A stretch of DNA of 45,760 bases from a virus. The translations under genes were made by a program, and so were the position numbers. Each line of letters opens with the position of its first letter. Positions within the stretch are counted from its first letter, which is position 1. Where the stretch lies: positions 1 to 45,760 of IMG/VR virus record IMGVR_UViG_3300037883_000115; one strand, 5' to 3'. Positions 36,556 through 43,651 of the stretch are shown one piece after another. The notes below the pieces were generated by a model, which saw only the letters and a list, made by a program, of their open reading frames with translations, had not been told where the DNA came from and did no database searches.

Positions 36556-36762
36556 CTACCCCTCACGTTGGGTTAGTTCGTCCTTGGCTTTGTCAAGCTC
36601 GTCTGTTAGTCGCATTTCCGCATCCATAAAATCTTCCCAGCGAGAGCGGATCGCTGGGAACTCGGCGAGCATTTCTTGGTAGCCTATGCCTCGCAAGTTA
36701 CGTTTGAGATCCCAATAGCACCGAAGCCTATCCAGGGCACGTTTTCGCTCTTCCGGAGTCAT
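36556..36762 (-). CDS. Small coiled-coil protein
   Basis: 68 residues, nearly all charged helix: EERKRALDRLRCYWDLKRNL, IRSRWEDFMDAEMRLTDELD and KAKDELTQRE. It has heptad-like spacing towards the end. It lies between the HNH gene and the membrane protein. No function assigned. Confidence 0.55.
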   Translation of the reverse strand: MTPEERKRALDRLRCYWDLKRNLRGIGYQEMLAEFPAIRSRWEDFMDAEMRLTDELDKAKDELTQREG

Positions 36763-36775
36763 GTATCCCTACTCA

Positions 36776-37069
36776 CTACGTTGATCGACCAAAACCGCCG
36801 TCCTCGCGCGCCGTCTTCTGGTCGTGGCAGCGCTTGCACAGGGGCTGATGGTTCAACTCGTCCCAAAAGAGATCGTAATCGCCACGGTGGGGGCGAATGT
36901 GATCGACAACTGTGGCCGCCCGCCCGCATTCGCGACAGGCACAATTCTGAGCGAGGAACCAGGCCCGGTAGCGCTGCCAGCGGGCGCCGTAGCCGCGCTG
37001 GCTGGCGGAGGGGCGCTGGTCTTTGGTTTTGATGCGTCGTGGGTCATGGGTTTTGATGCGCTTTGGCAT
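36776..37069 (-). CDS. HNH endonuclease
   Basis: 97 residues from ATG at 37069. YGARWQRYRAWFLAQNCACR, then CGRAATVVDHIRPHRGDYDL and NHQPLCKRCHDQKTAREDGG is the full HNH signature: Cys pair, DHI, a second Asn/His, and CxxCH. HNH proteins next to terminase genes nick DNA during packaging of many cos-type phages, so this probably acts with TerS and TerL. It overlaps the upstream gene by 26 bases. Confidence 0.8.
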   Translation of the reverse strand: MPKRIKTHDPRRIKTKDQRPSASQRGYGARWQRYRAWFLAQNCACRECGRAATVVDHIRPHRGDYDLFWDELNHQPLCKRCHDQKTAREDGGFGRST

Positions 37070-37412
37070 CCTCAAGTTTACGCTTCTTAGACCAACGTCG
37101 CCGCATACCCACTATCAGCCGGCCGAGCTCCATAGTATGAATGCCTTCCTCGTTCCAATGCTCTTCGAGGTCTTGAAGGACCGCGCCCCAACAGAAACCG
37201 CCGCATTCGCGCCGAAGCCAGGAGCGAGCGCCGACACAATGAGAGCACGTCTTGTTGACAAACATCTTGAGATCAAACTTCCCGGTCACGCATTCGTATG
37301 TTTCTCCAGCCGCTATGGGGCGGCGGCATTCGTTGCACTTGTGCTCCTTGCGAGCAACAGAGATTCTCTTCCTTGTGAATTCGCAAGGCTCGGCATTTTC
37401 AACCATGCACAT
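37044..37412 (-). CDS. Zinc-binding hypothetical protein
   Basis: 122 residues. KEHKCNECRRPIAAGETYEC and FVNKTCSHCVGARSWLRREC form two Cys-pair units (CxxC ... GExYE ... CxxC) of a small phage zinc family. A basic C-terminus follows (MRRRWSKKRKLEDAKA). TAAATG coupling joins it to the upstream gene. Probably nucleic-acid related, but not proven. Confidence 0.6.
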   Translation of the reverse strand: MCMVENAEPCEFTRKRISVARKEHKCNECRRPIAAGETYECVTGKFDLKMFVNKTCSHCVGARSWLRRECGGFCWGAVLQDLEEHWNEEGIHTMELGRLIVGMRRRWSKKRKLEDAKAHQNP

Positions 37413-37937
37413 TTATTGCGCCATCCTGAAAAGCAACAGTTGATAATCCTCTTCCGCCTCCACATCGAAAAGCCGCCGCAAGATCGGCCGAATGTCCCAA
37501 GGCGCCGTCAAGCCTTGGATCTCATGCGCTGGCTCGATCACTTCCAAGGCGAGCGACGAGTTACGCCGTTTGTCCTTTCGCCAGAGCTTCAGCAACATTC
37601 CTCGCAGCTCCTTATCGGCCAGGACGTCGCCAGCCAATTCGGGAATCTCGAGCGTTCGCAGGCGTTTGACCTTTTCCCCGGTCTCCGAATCTTTGCACCA
37701 AAACTCGCATGGAACAAACCCCTTCCAACGCTGTTTCGATTTCGGACACCATGGGCAAGCGTCACCGAAGCACGGCCTCGTTTGCCCCCCCCGATCTGTT
37801 TCCACAAAATGCGTCATGCAACCCTGCATCTGCCCGAGCAGCCTCACGTAAACCGGCGGACCCGGCCTGATGGTCAAGATGCTCCATCCGATAGCCGCCA
37901 TTCTCTTGGGCGGCCTGTCTGACCAGGCGATGTCCAT
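37413..37937 (-). CDS. Hypothetical protein, possible ssDNA-binding or replication accessory
   Basis: 174 residues from ATG at 37937 (AGAGG upstream). It has a beta-rich start (RMAAIGWSILTIRPGPPVYV), a Cys/His/Trp-rich centre (FGDACPWCPKSKQRWKGFVP, CEFWCKD) and helices (RGMLLKLWRKDKRRNSSLAL), ending LLLFRMAQ. The zinc-type CxxxxCPWC motif and the position after the RecT block suggest a DNA-metabolism role; a single-stranded DNA-binding protein is one option. Not recognised with certainty. Confidence 0.5.
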   Translation of the reverse strand: MDIAWSDRPPKRMAAIGWSILTIRPGPPVYVRLLGQMQGCMTHFVETDRGGQTRPCFGDACPWCPKSKQRWKGFVPCEFWCKDSETGEKVKRLRTLEIPELAGDVLADKELRGMLLKLWRKDKRRNSSLALEVIEPAHEIQGLTAPWDIRPILRRLFDVEAEEDYQLLLFRMAQ

Positions 37938-38101
37938 AACGCCTCTTCTCCCGCCGCCTCGCGCGTGCGTGCGCGCGTCATGCCATTAATGCTAACAATG
38001 CTTCAATTGGCTCATGCACTTGCTCGAGAGATGCCTGCGCAGAGCGATGCTTTGATGGCATGAAATTTTGTATAATGTCAAAGACGCACCCCGAACCTTC
38101 C

Positions 38102-38123
38102 GGCGTCAAGACGCCTTCTTTTT
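38102..38123 (+). terminator. Intrinsic-type terminator on the plus strand
   Basis: GGCGTC / GACGCC (38102-38107, 38110-38115) followed at once by TTCTTTTT. On the plus strand it lies 26 bases after TATAAT 38071-38076, so the pair would make a very short RNA. ACCCC upstream and GGGGT downstream could add an outer stem. Confidence 0.5.
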
Positions 38124-38143
38124 GGGGTCCAGTCAAACCACTG

Positions 38144-38172
38144 GCCCGCGCCCTGCATGCCGGGGCGCGGGC
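38144..38172. terminator. Perfect GC-rich stem-loop after gene 38208-38495
   Basis: GCCCGCGCCC (38144-38153) pairs fully with GGGCGCGGGC (38163-38172) around a 9-base loop. It stands 36 bases downstream of the minus-strand gene end; no good U-run on either side. It probably attenuates or stabilises the RecT transcript. Confidence 0.5.
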
Positions 38173-38207
38173 TTCCACAGTCAAAAAACCTCTTATGGTT
38201 CCTGGAC

Positions 38208-38495
38208 TTAGTCGTTCCAGTCAAACTGCAACTGGTTCCTGCCCGTGCGCCTGGCCCGGATCGGGTCAATTTTCCTGGCCGGCGTCTTGCGCGTTGTCAC
38301 CGGAAGAATGACCACGTCCTCGGGGTCTTCTGGGTGGGGCGTAACGGTCAGTTTAAGACTTACCTCGCGTTTTGCAGATAGAGAAGGGCGCTGTTTGCAA
38401 TCGAGTACAGCGGCCTCTATTTGCTGCACAAAATCCACTGTCAAATCATCCGATAAGAGGTGAAGAGTCTTCAGCTCGAGGTTTGCGGTCTTCAT
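38208..38495 (-). CDS. Hypothetical protein coupled to recT
   Basis: 95 residues from 38495, overlapping recT by 4 bases. NLELKTLHLLSDDLTVDFVQ, then QIEAAVLDCKQRPSLSAKRE and VSLKLTVTPHPEDPEDVVIL. The LELKTLxxL...QxxxAVLDCxxRPxxxxxRxVxLxLxxxP pattern recurs in small phage proteins beside RecT. It may be a recombination accessory. Function unknown. Confidence 0.6.
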   Translation of the reverse strand: MKTANLELKTLHLLSDDLTVDFVQQIEAAVLDCKQRPSLSAKREVSLKLTVTPHPEDPEDVVILPVTTRKTPARKIDPIRARRTGRNQLQFDWND

Positions 38496-39307
38496 GGCTC
38501 CATTCCATTCTCGGCCGGTTCTTCTTCCTTGTCACCACCTTCGCCATTCCCTTGGGGCGAAGGTAAACTTGATTCCAATGCCTGGGGCAAGGCCAAGAGT
38601 TGCGGGAGTCCTTCGTCGGCGCGCTCGTCCAAAATCGCCGCCTTTTGCAGCTCAACCGCCATATCGCAGCGCTTGGCCAGGCGGCGCAAAACGGTTTTCT
38701 TGGCCTGCTCCTCGGGGCTATCTTGCCAAGCCCCTTTGTTGAACGTTCGGCTCCACTTGCGGCCGTGCTCCATGGCCTCATTCCAGCCCATGACCTCAAA
38801 ATCGCATCCGCCGCTCTTGAAGCGAACGAGAGCGTAAACGCCGATCGGCTTGCCGCGGCCATCTAGGGCGGGCGAATGATCGACTTTGGCATCGGTGCCG
38901 TAACGATAATCGAATAGATCGCCTTCGCGAACCACGTGAGCGGCGAAGTGGATGATATCCCCAGCGCGCTTGGCAAGGGAAATCAAGCCCCGGTAGCCTG
39001 TTATGAATTGGGCTTCTTTCTTGCCAGTCTTCCGATTATTGAAAGGCACCATGTAGGCCTGGCCCAGGACTCCATCAAGCTCGAGGCCGAGCTCGCTGGC
39101 CTGAATCAGGCAGCCCACGATAGAATAAGGCTCGCATTCCAGGAGCTCAGGATTGCGTTGGCACGCGGTCAGTGTGACGCGGATCACGCGCTCGGGTGTC
39201 AGATGGCGCGGTACGGCCATTCTGACCTGGGCGATTACGTTGGGCTGCGTCAAGAGATGGCGCAGGTTGTCAATTGGTCTTGGTTTGGCGATCACTTGGT
39301 CGGGCAT
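38492..39307 (-). CDS. recT: RecT-type single-strand annealing protein
   Basis: 271 residues. The RecT signature runs through it: PNVIAQVRMAVPRHLTPERV, RVTLTACQRNPELLECEPYS, GCLIQASELGLELDGVLGQA, YMVPFNNRKTGKKEAQFITG and YRGLISLAKRAG. A basic/Ala-rich middle (KKTVLRRLAKRCDMAVELQK) and an acidic disordered tail end it. It anneals single strands for recombination or replication restart. No RecE-type exonuclease is seen nearby, which is unusual for RecT. Confidence 0.85.
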   Translation of the reverse strand: MPDQVIAKPRPIDNLRHLLTQPNVIAQVRMAVPRHLTPERVIRVTLTACQRNPELLECEPYSIVGCLIQASELGLELDGVLGQAYMVPFNNRKTGKKEAQFITGYRGLISLAKRAGDIIHFAAHVVREGDLFDYRYGTDAKVDHSPALDGRGKPIGVYALVRFKSGGCDFEVMGWNEAMEHGRKWSRTFNKGAWQDSPEEQAKKTVLRRLAKRCDMAVELQKAAILDERADEGLPQLLALPQALESSLPSPQGNGEGGDKEEEPAENGMEP

Positions 39308-39483
39308 AGATTCTCCTGGGTTGTTCGCGGCGTCAGGACCACGCGCAGCCTGGCGGCCAGCATGTCGCGCTCTGCGCGCAAGCGGGCCGTTTCCATTTCG
39401 TACATGGACACCTGGTCCTCGAGGTAATCGACCTTGGCGATCAAGGCCGCGACAAAGGGGTTGTGGTTTGCAACTTGCGACAT
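39292..39483 (-). CDS. Small coiled-coil protein upstream of recT
   Basis: 63 residues. The central part is a heptad-rich helix: IAKVDYLEDQVSMYEMETAR, LRAERDMLAARLRVVL. It overlaps the start of recT by 16 bases. It may be a dimeric regulator or partner. Not recognised. Confidence 0.55.
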   Translation of the reverse strand: MSQVANHNPFVAALIAKVDYLEDQVSMYEMETARLRAERDMLAARLRVVLTPRTTQENLCPTK

Positions 39484-39487
39484 CCTG

Positions 39488-39703
39488 TCAATTCCTCCTC
39501 ACGTGGGGATCGTAGTACTGAATCAGGCGATCACAGGGGCGATGAATGAGTGAATCATAGGGCTCGCCTGCGGGATTGTAGAGCGACCACAGGCAACAGC
39601 CGCAGGACTTCTGGAGCCAAAGGCGCAGCGTCCAGTCTTTAGGCTTGGCCAGTTTGGGGCGCAACAGATCGAGCAGTTTTTTCAGCAAGAAATCGACTTT
39701 CAT
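39488..39703 (-). CDS. Small basic protein with a Cys-Gly-Cys-Cys cluster
   Basis: 71 residues. A Leu/Lys-rich helix (DFLLKKLLDLLRPKLAKPKD) leads to KSCGCCLWSLYNPAGEPYDS and CDRLIQYYDPHVRRN. Its ATG begins 3 bases after the tRNA 3' end, so it is probably made from RNA processed at the tRNA. Function unknown. Confidence 0.55.
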   Translation of the reverse strand: MKVDFLLKKLLDLLRPKLAKPKDWTLRLWLQKSCGCCLWSLYNPAGEPYDSLIHRPCDRLIQYYDPHVRRN

Positions 39704-39705
39704 AA

Positions 39706-39781
39706 AGACGCGGGCAGGAATCGAACCTGCAATCTCGCCAGAATCACACTGGTCGCGCTCTGCCTATTGAGCTACCGCGTC
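39706..39781 (-). tRNA. tRNA-like gene with an expanded anticodon arm, isotype undetermined
   Basis: Acceptor stem GACGCGG/CCGCGTC (7 perfect pairs), D arm GCTC-AATAGGCA-GAGC with A14, GG18-19 and A21, T arm GCAGG-TTCGATT-CCTGC, discriminator T, no encoded CCA: all canonical. The anticodon arm is 20 bases instead of 17. It folds as CG(A)CCAG / CTGGCG with a bulged A and the loop TGTGATT, which lacks U33. A 9-base loop reading places GTG after a U, but the tRNA-His G-1:C73 pair is absent. It may be a degenerate tRNA or one with a modified anticodon structure. Confidence 0.7.
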
Positions 39782-39889
39782 ATGGGCCAGCGCGCCCGGC
39801 CAACGTGGACCTTTGTCGTTCGCCGAAAAGGTATCCGGGCGCGCCGGCGTTCCCGTAGAGAAGCTCGTCGCATCCTGGGTTTGCCCCAT
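39764..39889 (-). CDS. Possible small protein running into the tRNA
   Basis: 41-residue minus frame from ATG at 39889 with AAAGG upstream. Its last codons lie in the 5' part of the tRNA. The product is polar with no motif (QDATSFSTGTPARPDTFSAN). It is in the 160-base space between the secreted protein and the tRNA, where nothing else is seen. Weak evidence. Confidence 0.2.
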   Translation of the reverse strand: MGQTQDATSFSTGTPARPDTFSANDKGPRWPGALAHDAVAQ

Positions 39890-39943
39890 GCCGCCTTTCC
39901 CTCCATGCCTCAGAAACGCCCCGCCTTCCGCGAAGGCAGACGG

Positions 39944-40249
39944 CTATCTTGGCTCCAGCGTCGTTTGCGGCGGCGCCACTTTCTCCGTGTGGTGCCTATC
40001 GTAGTTCTGGGGCGGAAGCACCGGAGGATAGTCATAATAATGGCATCCACTCGTGCCGCAGCCCCCGGAGCTATACACCGTCGTGGTTGTTTCGACTTGG
40101 AACTCCGCCGCCGGCGCAGGCTTATGCCTGATCCTGGCGATGATGCGGCGGACGATGCCGTTGCGTCCGCCGCCGCTCCCGCCGCAGGCCTCGGCGTCTG
40201 CGGCGATGAGCAAGAGCAAGAGCAGCAGGGATGCTAAAAGCGCTTTCAT
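39944..40249 (-). CDS. Small secreted protein, signal peptide and Cys/Tyr-rich tail
   Basis: 101 residues from ATG at 40249 (GGAGG 9 bases upstream). The signal peptide is MKALLASLLLLLLLIAADAE with Cys just after (ACGGSGGG), so a lipoprotein or ordinary export is possible. A basic helix (RRIIARIRHKPAPAAE) and a short YSSGGCGTSGCHYYDYPPVL tail follow. It may act at the envelope, in superinfection exclusion or host alteration. Not recognised. Confidence 0.6.
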   Translation of the reverse strand: MKALLASLLLLLLLIAADAEACGGSGGGRNGIVRRIIARIRHKPAPAAEFQVETTTTVYSSGGCGTSGCHYYDYPPVLPPQNYDRHHTEKVAPPQTTLEPR

Positions 40250-40265
40250 GTCAGAGGGCCTCCTT

Positions 40266-40997
40266 TTATTCGTAGACGATTTGTTGGATGTACACATTGG
40301 CGGGATTGGCAACGGACGATTGCACGGTGCCCGTCGAATTAATCACTGCGGTAATCGTGTTGTTACCGATCGACGCTGGGTAAGTACCAAAATAGTGCTC
40401 AGTGCCACCATTATCCGCATAACAGGCCAAGCCAGTGAAGCTTTGCCTGCCGGTGTAAGTCGTGGCGCTCCCTGTGCTGGGCGTGATCACGTAAAAAGTG
40501 CCGAAGGTGTCCGAAGCGAGAATGTGGGAACCATCAAAGGTCGCACAAGCAATCAAGTTGGTGGGCGTAACGCTCATCGTTGAAAGTTGAACGGTCGTCT
40601 GAGCGCTCACGTCGATCTTGTAGACGTGAGCACTACTGCTGCCAACCCCGAGAGCGTAATAGATGTTGCCACTGCTCCACCCCAAGCCACCAGGAGATTC
40701 GAGATAAGTGGTGGCAATCCCGGTATCGAATTTGTATGTATCGGAACTACCGGGAGTGAGCTTGTAGACACCACCAGCGCTATCCAGGGCGTAGTTGCCA
40801 CGCGCAAGCCCTACGTAAAGTCTGGTAATGGTTCCCTGATTCGTGACAGCACCGGTCGAAGTGTTGATCTTGTCGAAGTTGTTCGTGTTGCTGTCCACGC
40901 CGTAAAGAGCCGGCGTCAAGGCCTGCGCCGGGATAGCCAGCCCAAAAGATACCAAGATTGCCGCAAGAATCATCCTGAACCAACCGATACTTCGCAT
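40266..40997 (-). CDS. Secreted beta-propeller-like protein
   Basis: 243 residues from ATG at 40997 with GGAGGG 9 bases upstream. It has a signal peptide (RMILAAILVSFGLAIPAQAL, cleavage near residue 28), then repeated blade-like units: LYGVDSNTNNFDKINTSTGA, GNYALDSAGGVYKLTPGSSD, IYYALGVGSSSAHVYKIDVS, FYVITPSTG and TEHYFGTYP. It is composed like the 585-1466 protein but with another sequence. It may be an adhesin-like or moron-type surface protein. Lower GC than the structural genes. Confidence 0.65.
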   Translation of the reverse strand: MRSIGWFRMILAAILVSFGLAIPAQALTPALYGVDSNTNNFDKINTSTGAVTNQGTITRLYVGLARGNYALDSAGGVYKLTPGSSDTYKFDTGIATTYLESPGGLGWSSGNIYYALGVGSSSAHVYKIDVSAQTTVQLSTMSVTPTNLIACATFDGSHILASDTFGTFYVITPSTGSATTYTGRQSFTGLACYADNGGTEHYFGTYPASIGNNTITAVINSTGTVQSSVANPANVYIQQIVYE

Positions 40998-41075
40998 GGA
41001 TGCAAACCCTCCTACGGTTTGTGTCCCGGGGGCGGGGATGTTCACGCATCGCCCGCCCCAACCAAACGAGAGAAA

Positions 41076-41102
41076 TAGGCCGCCCACCCAGCGGGCGGCC
41101 TA
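41076..41102 (-). terminator. Strong hairpin terminator upstream of the secreted genes
   Basis: TAGGCCGCCC / GGGCGGCCTA, 10 perfect pairs with a 7-base loop (41076-41085, 41093-41102). On the minus strand it is followed by TTTCTCTCG, so it fits intrinsic termination of the methyltransferase transcript. The remainder of the 239-base gap (40998-41236) shows no gene. Confidence 0.6.
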
Positions 41103-41236
41103 CCGGAGCACCAACACCGAGCCAGGCTCCGGACGGAAAGGAAGACAGTCCAAAAAGGCGGGCACCAAGCCTCCGCAGAGGATCGAATCACCAACCGCTA
41201 CAAAAGCCGATGCCCGCCGCCGCCAAAGAAACGTTT

Positions 41237-41506
41237 TCAAATCCCCTGCCCCGCCGTGGGCAGGTTGTTTTCCAAGACGTCGCGGATGGTCAAGAGGCTC
41301 GTATCGATCTCGCGCAAATGGCGCAAGAGCAGAGTCTCGAAAGATGTCAGCTCCGAACAAAGCTGGCATCTCCCTGCGCGTCCCGCCTTAACAACAAATC
41401 CGTTCTTCTCTTGCTGGGTAAGCGGCATGCCGCACTCCTGGCAAAAGTCGCGCGGATCCGCCGGCGGCTTGTCGATCGTCTCAAAACCTTGCCACGGTTC
41501 ACTCAT
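41237..41506 (-). CDS. Small Zn-ribbon protein after the methyltransferase
   Basis: 89 residues from ATG at 41506 (ATGA overlap with the methyltransferase). DFCQECGMPLTQQEKNGFVV and KAGRAGRCQLCSEL form a CxxC...CxxC ribbon; a C-terminal helix (LLLRHLREIDTSLLTIRDVL) follows. It may bind DNA or assist the methyltransferase. Not recognised. Confidence 0.6.
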   Translation of the reverse strand: MSEPWQGFETIDKPPADPRDFCQECGMPLTQQEKNGFVVKAGRAGRCQLCSELTSFETLLLRHLREIDTSLLTIRDVLENNLPTAGQGI

Positions 41507-42408
41507 AGCTTGGCTCCAGAAAAAGTCTGGCCTTCCGCTTCGGCCAGGATCGCCCCCAGGATGGCCCGCGCGGTATCGATCTGGACCGCTCGGCCAATCA
41601 TCTTTCCGACTTGCCCCGGAGAGCCGTAGAAGAGATAATCCTCGGGAAATCCCTGTAATGCAGCCGCTTCTTGCCACTCGATTTGTCTTTTGCCGCCCGG
41701 TAGTGCGTCGTCAACCAGCACGACTTCGGCATCCCGCCTTGAGCACCAAGAAAGCACCGTCGGCGACTTCCGGTCAGGTATGGCGGCCAGCGAACAACGA
41801 CCGTTGAAATTCTGAGTAATCACGGGCGTGCGATCAAACGACCGTGCGCCCACGCGCCAAGGACCTGGCCGGAGAACGTCCTTCAGCACTTTTTGACAGC
41901 CAGCTGGCTGCGGCGATGGGAAGCGCCCGACGAAGGCCCGCTTCCTGCGCTGGGCGCTAAAGTGCTTGGCATCTATCCTCTTGGATGGAGTTAGGATCGG
42001 GATTTCTTTTTCGATTTGGACGACGTCCTCCAAGCACCACCATTGCGGCTCGAGCGCCTTCGTGATATCGATCAAGGCATCAAGCGTGGCCCTTTGCTCC
42101 GCCAGCTGGCCGGTGGTGACCTTTGTGAGATTGCGATAGACGCTGAGCCACTCGCAGGGAATTCCGCCAAGCACGAGGTCTATCCGGGAGCATTCACCGC
42201 GAATAATTTCCAGCGTCCCCGATTCGCGGAGATCGCGGCGAAGAACTTTTGTCTGGGGATGATTGAGCTCATAAGTCTTGCAGGCCGGTTCCCAGAAGTC
42301 GATGGCCAGCACGATCTGGATAGGGAGACCGCGCGCGGCGCAGGCCCAACCGCCCGCTCCGGAGCAGAGATCAATGGCCACAAGATCCATTTGCATTTTC
42401 GCGCCCAT
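41503..42408 (-). CDS. DNA (cytosine-5) methyltransferase
   Basis: 301 residues from ATG at 42408 (ATG 42396 or 42390 are alternatives). Motif I AIDLCSGAGGWACA (about 11-24), motif IV with the catalytic ProCys in LGGIPCEWLS (Cys85), motif VI CLEDVV (Glu127), motif VIII QRRKRAFVG (about 153), and motifs IX-X in EAAALQGFPEDYLFYG and MIGRAVQ. The stretch for target recognition (about 165-245) is short. It methylates phage DNA against host restriction or regulates genes. No cognate nuclease is seen, so it is a solitary enzyme. Confidence 0.85.
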   Translation of the reverse strand: MGAKMQMDLVAIDLCSGAGGWACAARGLPIQIVLAIDFWEPACKTYELNHPQTKVLRRDLRESGTLEIIRGECSRIDLVLGGIPCEWLSVYRNLTKVTTGQLAEQRATLDALIDITKALEPQWWCLEDVVQIEKEIPILTPSKRIDAKHFSAQRRKRAFVGRFPSPQPAGCQKVLKDVLRPGPWRVGARSFDRTPVITQNFNGRCSLAAIPDRKSPTVLSWCSRRDAEVVLVDDALPGGKRQIEWQEAAALQGFPEDYLFYGSPGQVGKMIGRAVQIDTARAILGAILAEAEGQTFSGAKL

Positions 42409-42485
42409 GTCCCAAGCTTTTAATACTACCCCTGCATTTCCGCCTTGACGCGCCCGGTCAGGGCTGGCCAAGATGGGTTGGGAAA

Positions 42486-42513
42486 CCCGGCCGGCCTCCA
42501 CAGACCGGCCGGG
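42486..42513 (+). other. Inverted repeat between methyltransferase and integrase
   Basis: CCCGGCCGG (42486-42494) pairs with CCGGCCGGG (42505-42513) with a 10-base loop, in the divergent region 42409-42556. It could be an operator, an integrase-leader hairpin, or a terminator acting on upstream transcription. No clear promoter boxes were read. Confidence 0.4.
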
Positions 42514-42556
42514 CACTTTAAGGCTTCCGTTCCATTCGCCCTAACGGGAGCCAGGT

Positions 42557-43555
42557 ATGCACATCGTCCCAAGGACCAACGGCCTTCCGGCCGATCGTTT
42601 CCTTTTCGCCGAGTTCGAACCAGTCAATAGGCAGCCCCAGAAGCCGCAAACTGTTACGGATCTGGTCCTCCGCTATCTCGACCACCTGCGCGTCCGTGTG
42701 GTCTCGGGCGAATATTCCGCCCGAGGCTTTGCCGACGTCGAGCGCGACCTGGGCAGGTTCGTAAAATTCCTGAAGGACAAGCCACTCGGCCAGTGCAAGC
42801 GGCAAGACCTGATCGATTGGCTCCTGGCGAACCCCAAGTGGAAGAGTAACTCCACCAAGAAACGGAACCTGGCCGAGATCGCGGCGTGTTGGTCTTGGGG
42901 GGCAGACGAGGACTTCCTGCCCAGTGGAAATCCCTACCGCCGCCCCAAGAATTTGAGACTGCGGACGCGGCGCAGGCCCGACGCCGAACCATGGCATTAC
43001 ATTGCCTTCATGCGTAAAGGCTCGAAGGCCTTGCGCCGCATCCTTTACTACTTGTGGAACACCGGCTGTAGACCCTGCGAGGCCCGCGAATTGACCTGGG
43101 ACATGGTCCACTTCCCCGAATCGGTCGTCATAAAAGAGGACCACAAAACCATCAATGCCCAGAAGGACCCCCAGCCCCGGATTATCGGCCTGGAGCCGCG
43201 TCTTGTGCGCTTCCTCCGGAACCTTTACCGGCAACGGGCGAAGGGCCAACTCTACGTATTCCTGAACGTCGAGGGCGGCCCCTGGACAAAGGACGGCCTC
43301 GACCAGAACTTCCGCCGCTGCCGCCTGCGCCTGGGCATGAGCGCTCAGGTGACGCCTTACTGCCTCCGCCATTCCTACACGACGGAAGGGATCGAGGGCG
43401 GCGTCGGTGAGCGCCAGATGGCGGACCAATTGGGACACACGAATACCTGGCTGATCGCTCACTATTCGCATGCCAAGGTGAAAGCCCGGCATTTGCGGCG
43501 CGTCGCCAGCGATGTACGCAAGCGCCGGCGCGACGCCCGGCGTAGCGATGGGTGA
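42557..43555 (+). CDS. int: Tyrosine integrase
   Basis: 332 residues. Core-binding helical domain at about 30-125 (VTDLVLRYLDHLRVRVVSGE ... WSWGADEDFLPSGNP). Catalytic domain: Arg172 in NTGCRPCEAREL, Lys near 197 (DHKTIN), Arg271 in TPYCLRHSYTTEG (Tyr at the usual box-II His position), His294 in LGHTN and nucleophile Tyr303 in AHYSHAK. It should recombine attP with a tRNA-His attB. It lies about 2 kb from the putative core at 45651-45692. It is transcribed opposite to its neighbours. Confidence 0.9.
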   Translation: MHIVPRTNGLPADRFLFAEFEPVNRQPQKPQTVTDLVLRYLDHLRVRVVSGEYSARGFADVERDLGRFVKFLKDKPLGQCKRQDLIDWLLANPKWKSNSTKKRNLAEIAACWSWGADEDFLPSGNPYRRPKNLRLRTRRRPDAEPWHYIAFMRKGSKALRRILYYLWNTGCRPCEARELTWDMVHFPESVVIKEDHKTINAQKDPQPRIIGLEPRLVRFLRNLYRQRAKGQLYVFLNVEGGPWTKDGLDQNFRRCRLRLGMSAQVTPYCLRHSYTTEGIEGGVGERQMADQLGHTNTWLIAHYSHAKVKARHLRRVASDVRKRRRDARRSDG

Positions 43556-43612
43556 ACGCCAGATCGGGCCACTGGCGATCAGTGAACGGTTAGACATGTA
43601 AACCTCCATTCC

Positions 43613-43651
43613 GGGCGTCTTGATATTCCAGATCGGAACATCAAGACGCCC
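43613..43651. terminator. Bidirectional terminator between convergent integrase and ParB-like genes
   Basis: GGGCGTCTTGAT / ATCAAGACGCCC, 12 perfect pairs, with an inner TTCC/GGAA extension and a small loop. It sits in the 111-base space between the 3' ends of the convergent genes, the classical place for a two-way stop. There is no long U-run. Confidence 0.65.

Larger units (their letters stand above)
37938..38207. other. 270-base gap with hairpins, no convincing gene
   Basis: It holds an alternating purine/pyrimidine CGCGCG-type run (about 37960-37978), a 27-residue minus frame from ATG 38061 with no ribosome site (extendable to TTG 38184), a TATAAT on the plus strand (38071-38076), an intrinsic-terminator-like hairpin and a second perfect GC stem. 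It separates the RecT block from the zinc-protein block and is probably regulatory. Confidence 0.5.

Noticed and set aside
37955-37980. Alternating CGCGCG-type run
   Set aside because: Could favour Z-DNA, but it is short and has no associated signals; not strong enough for a separate finding.
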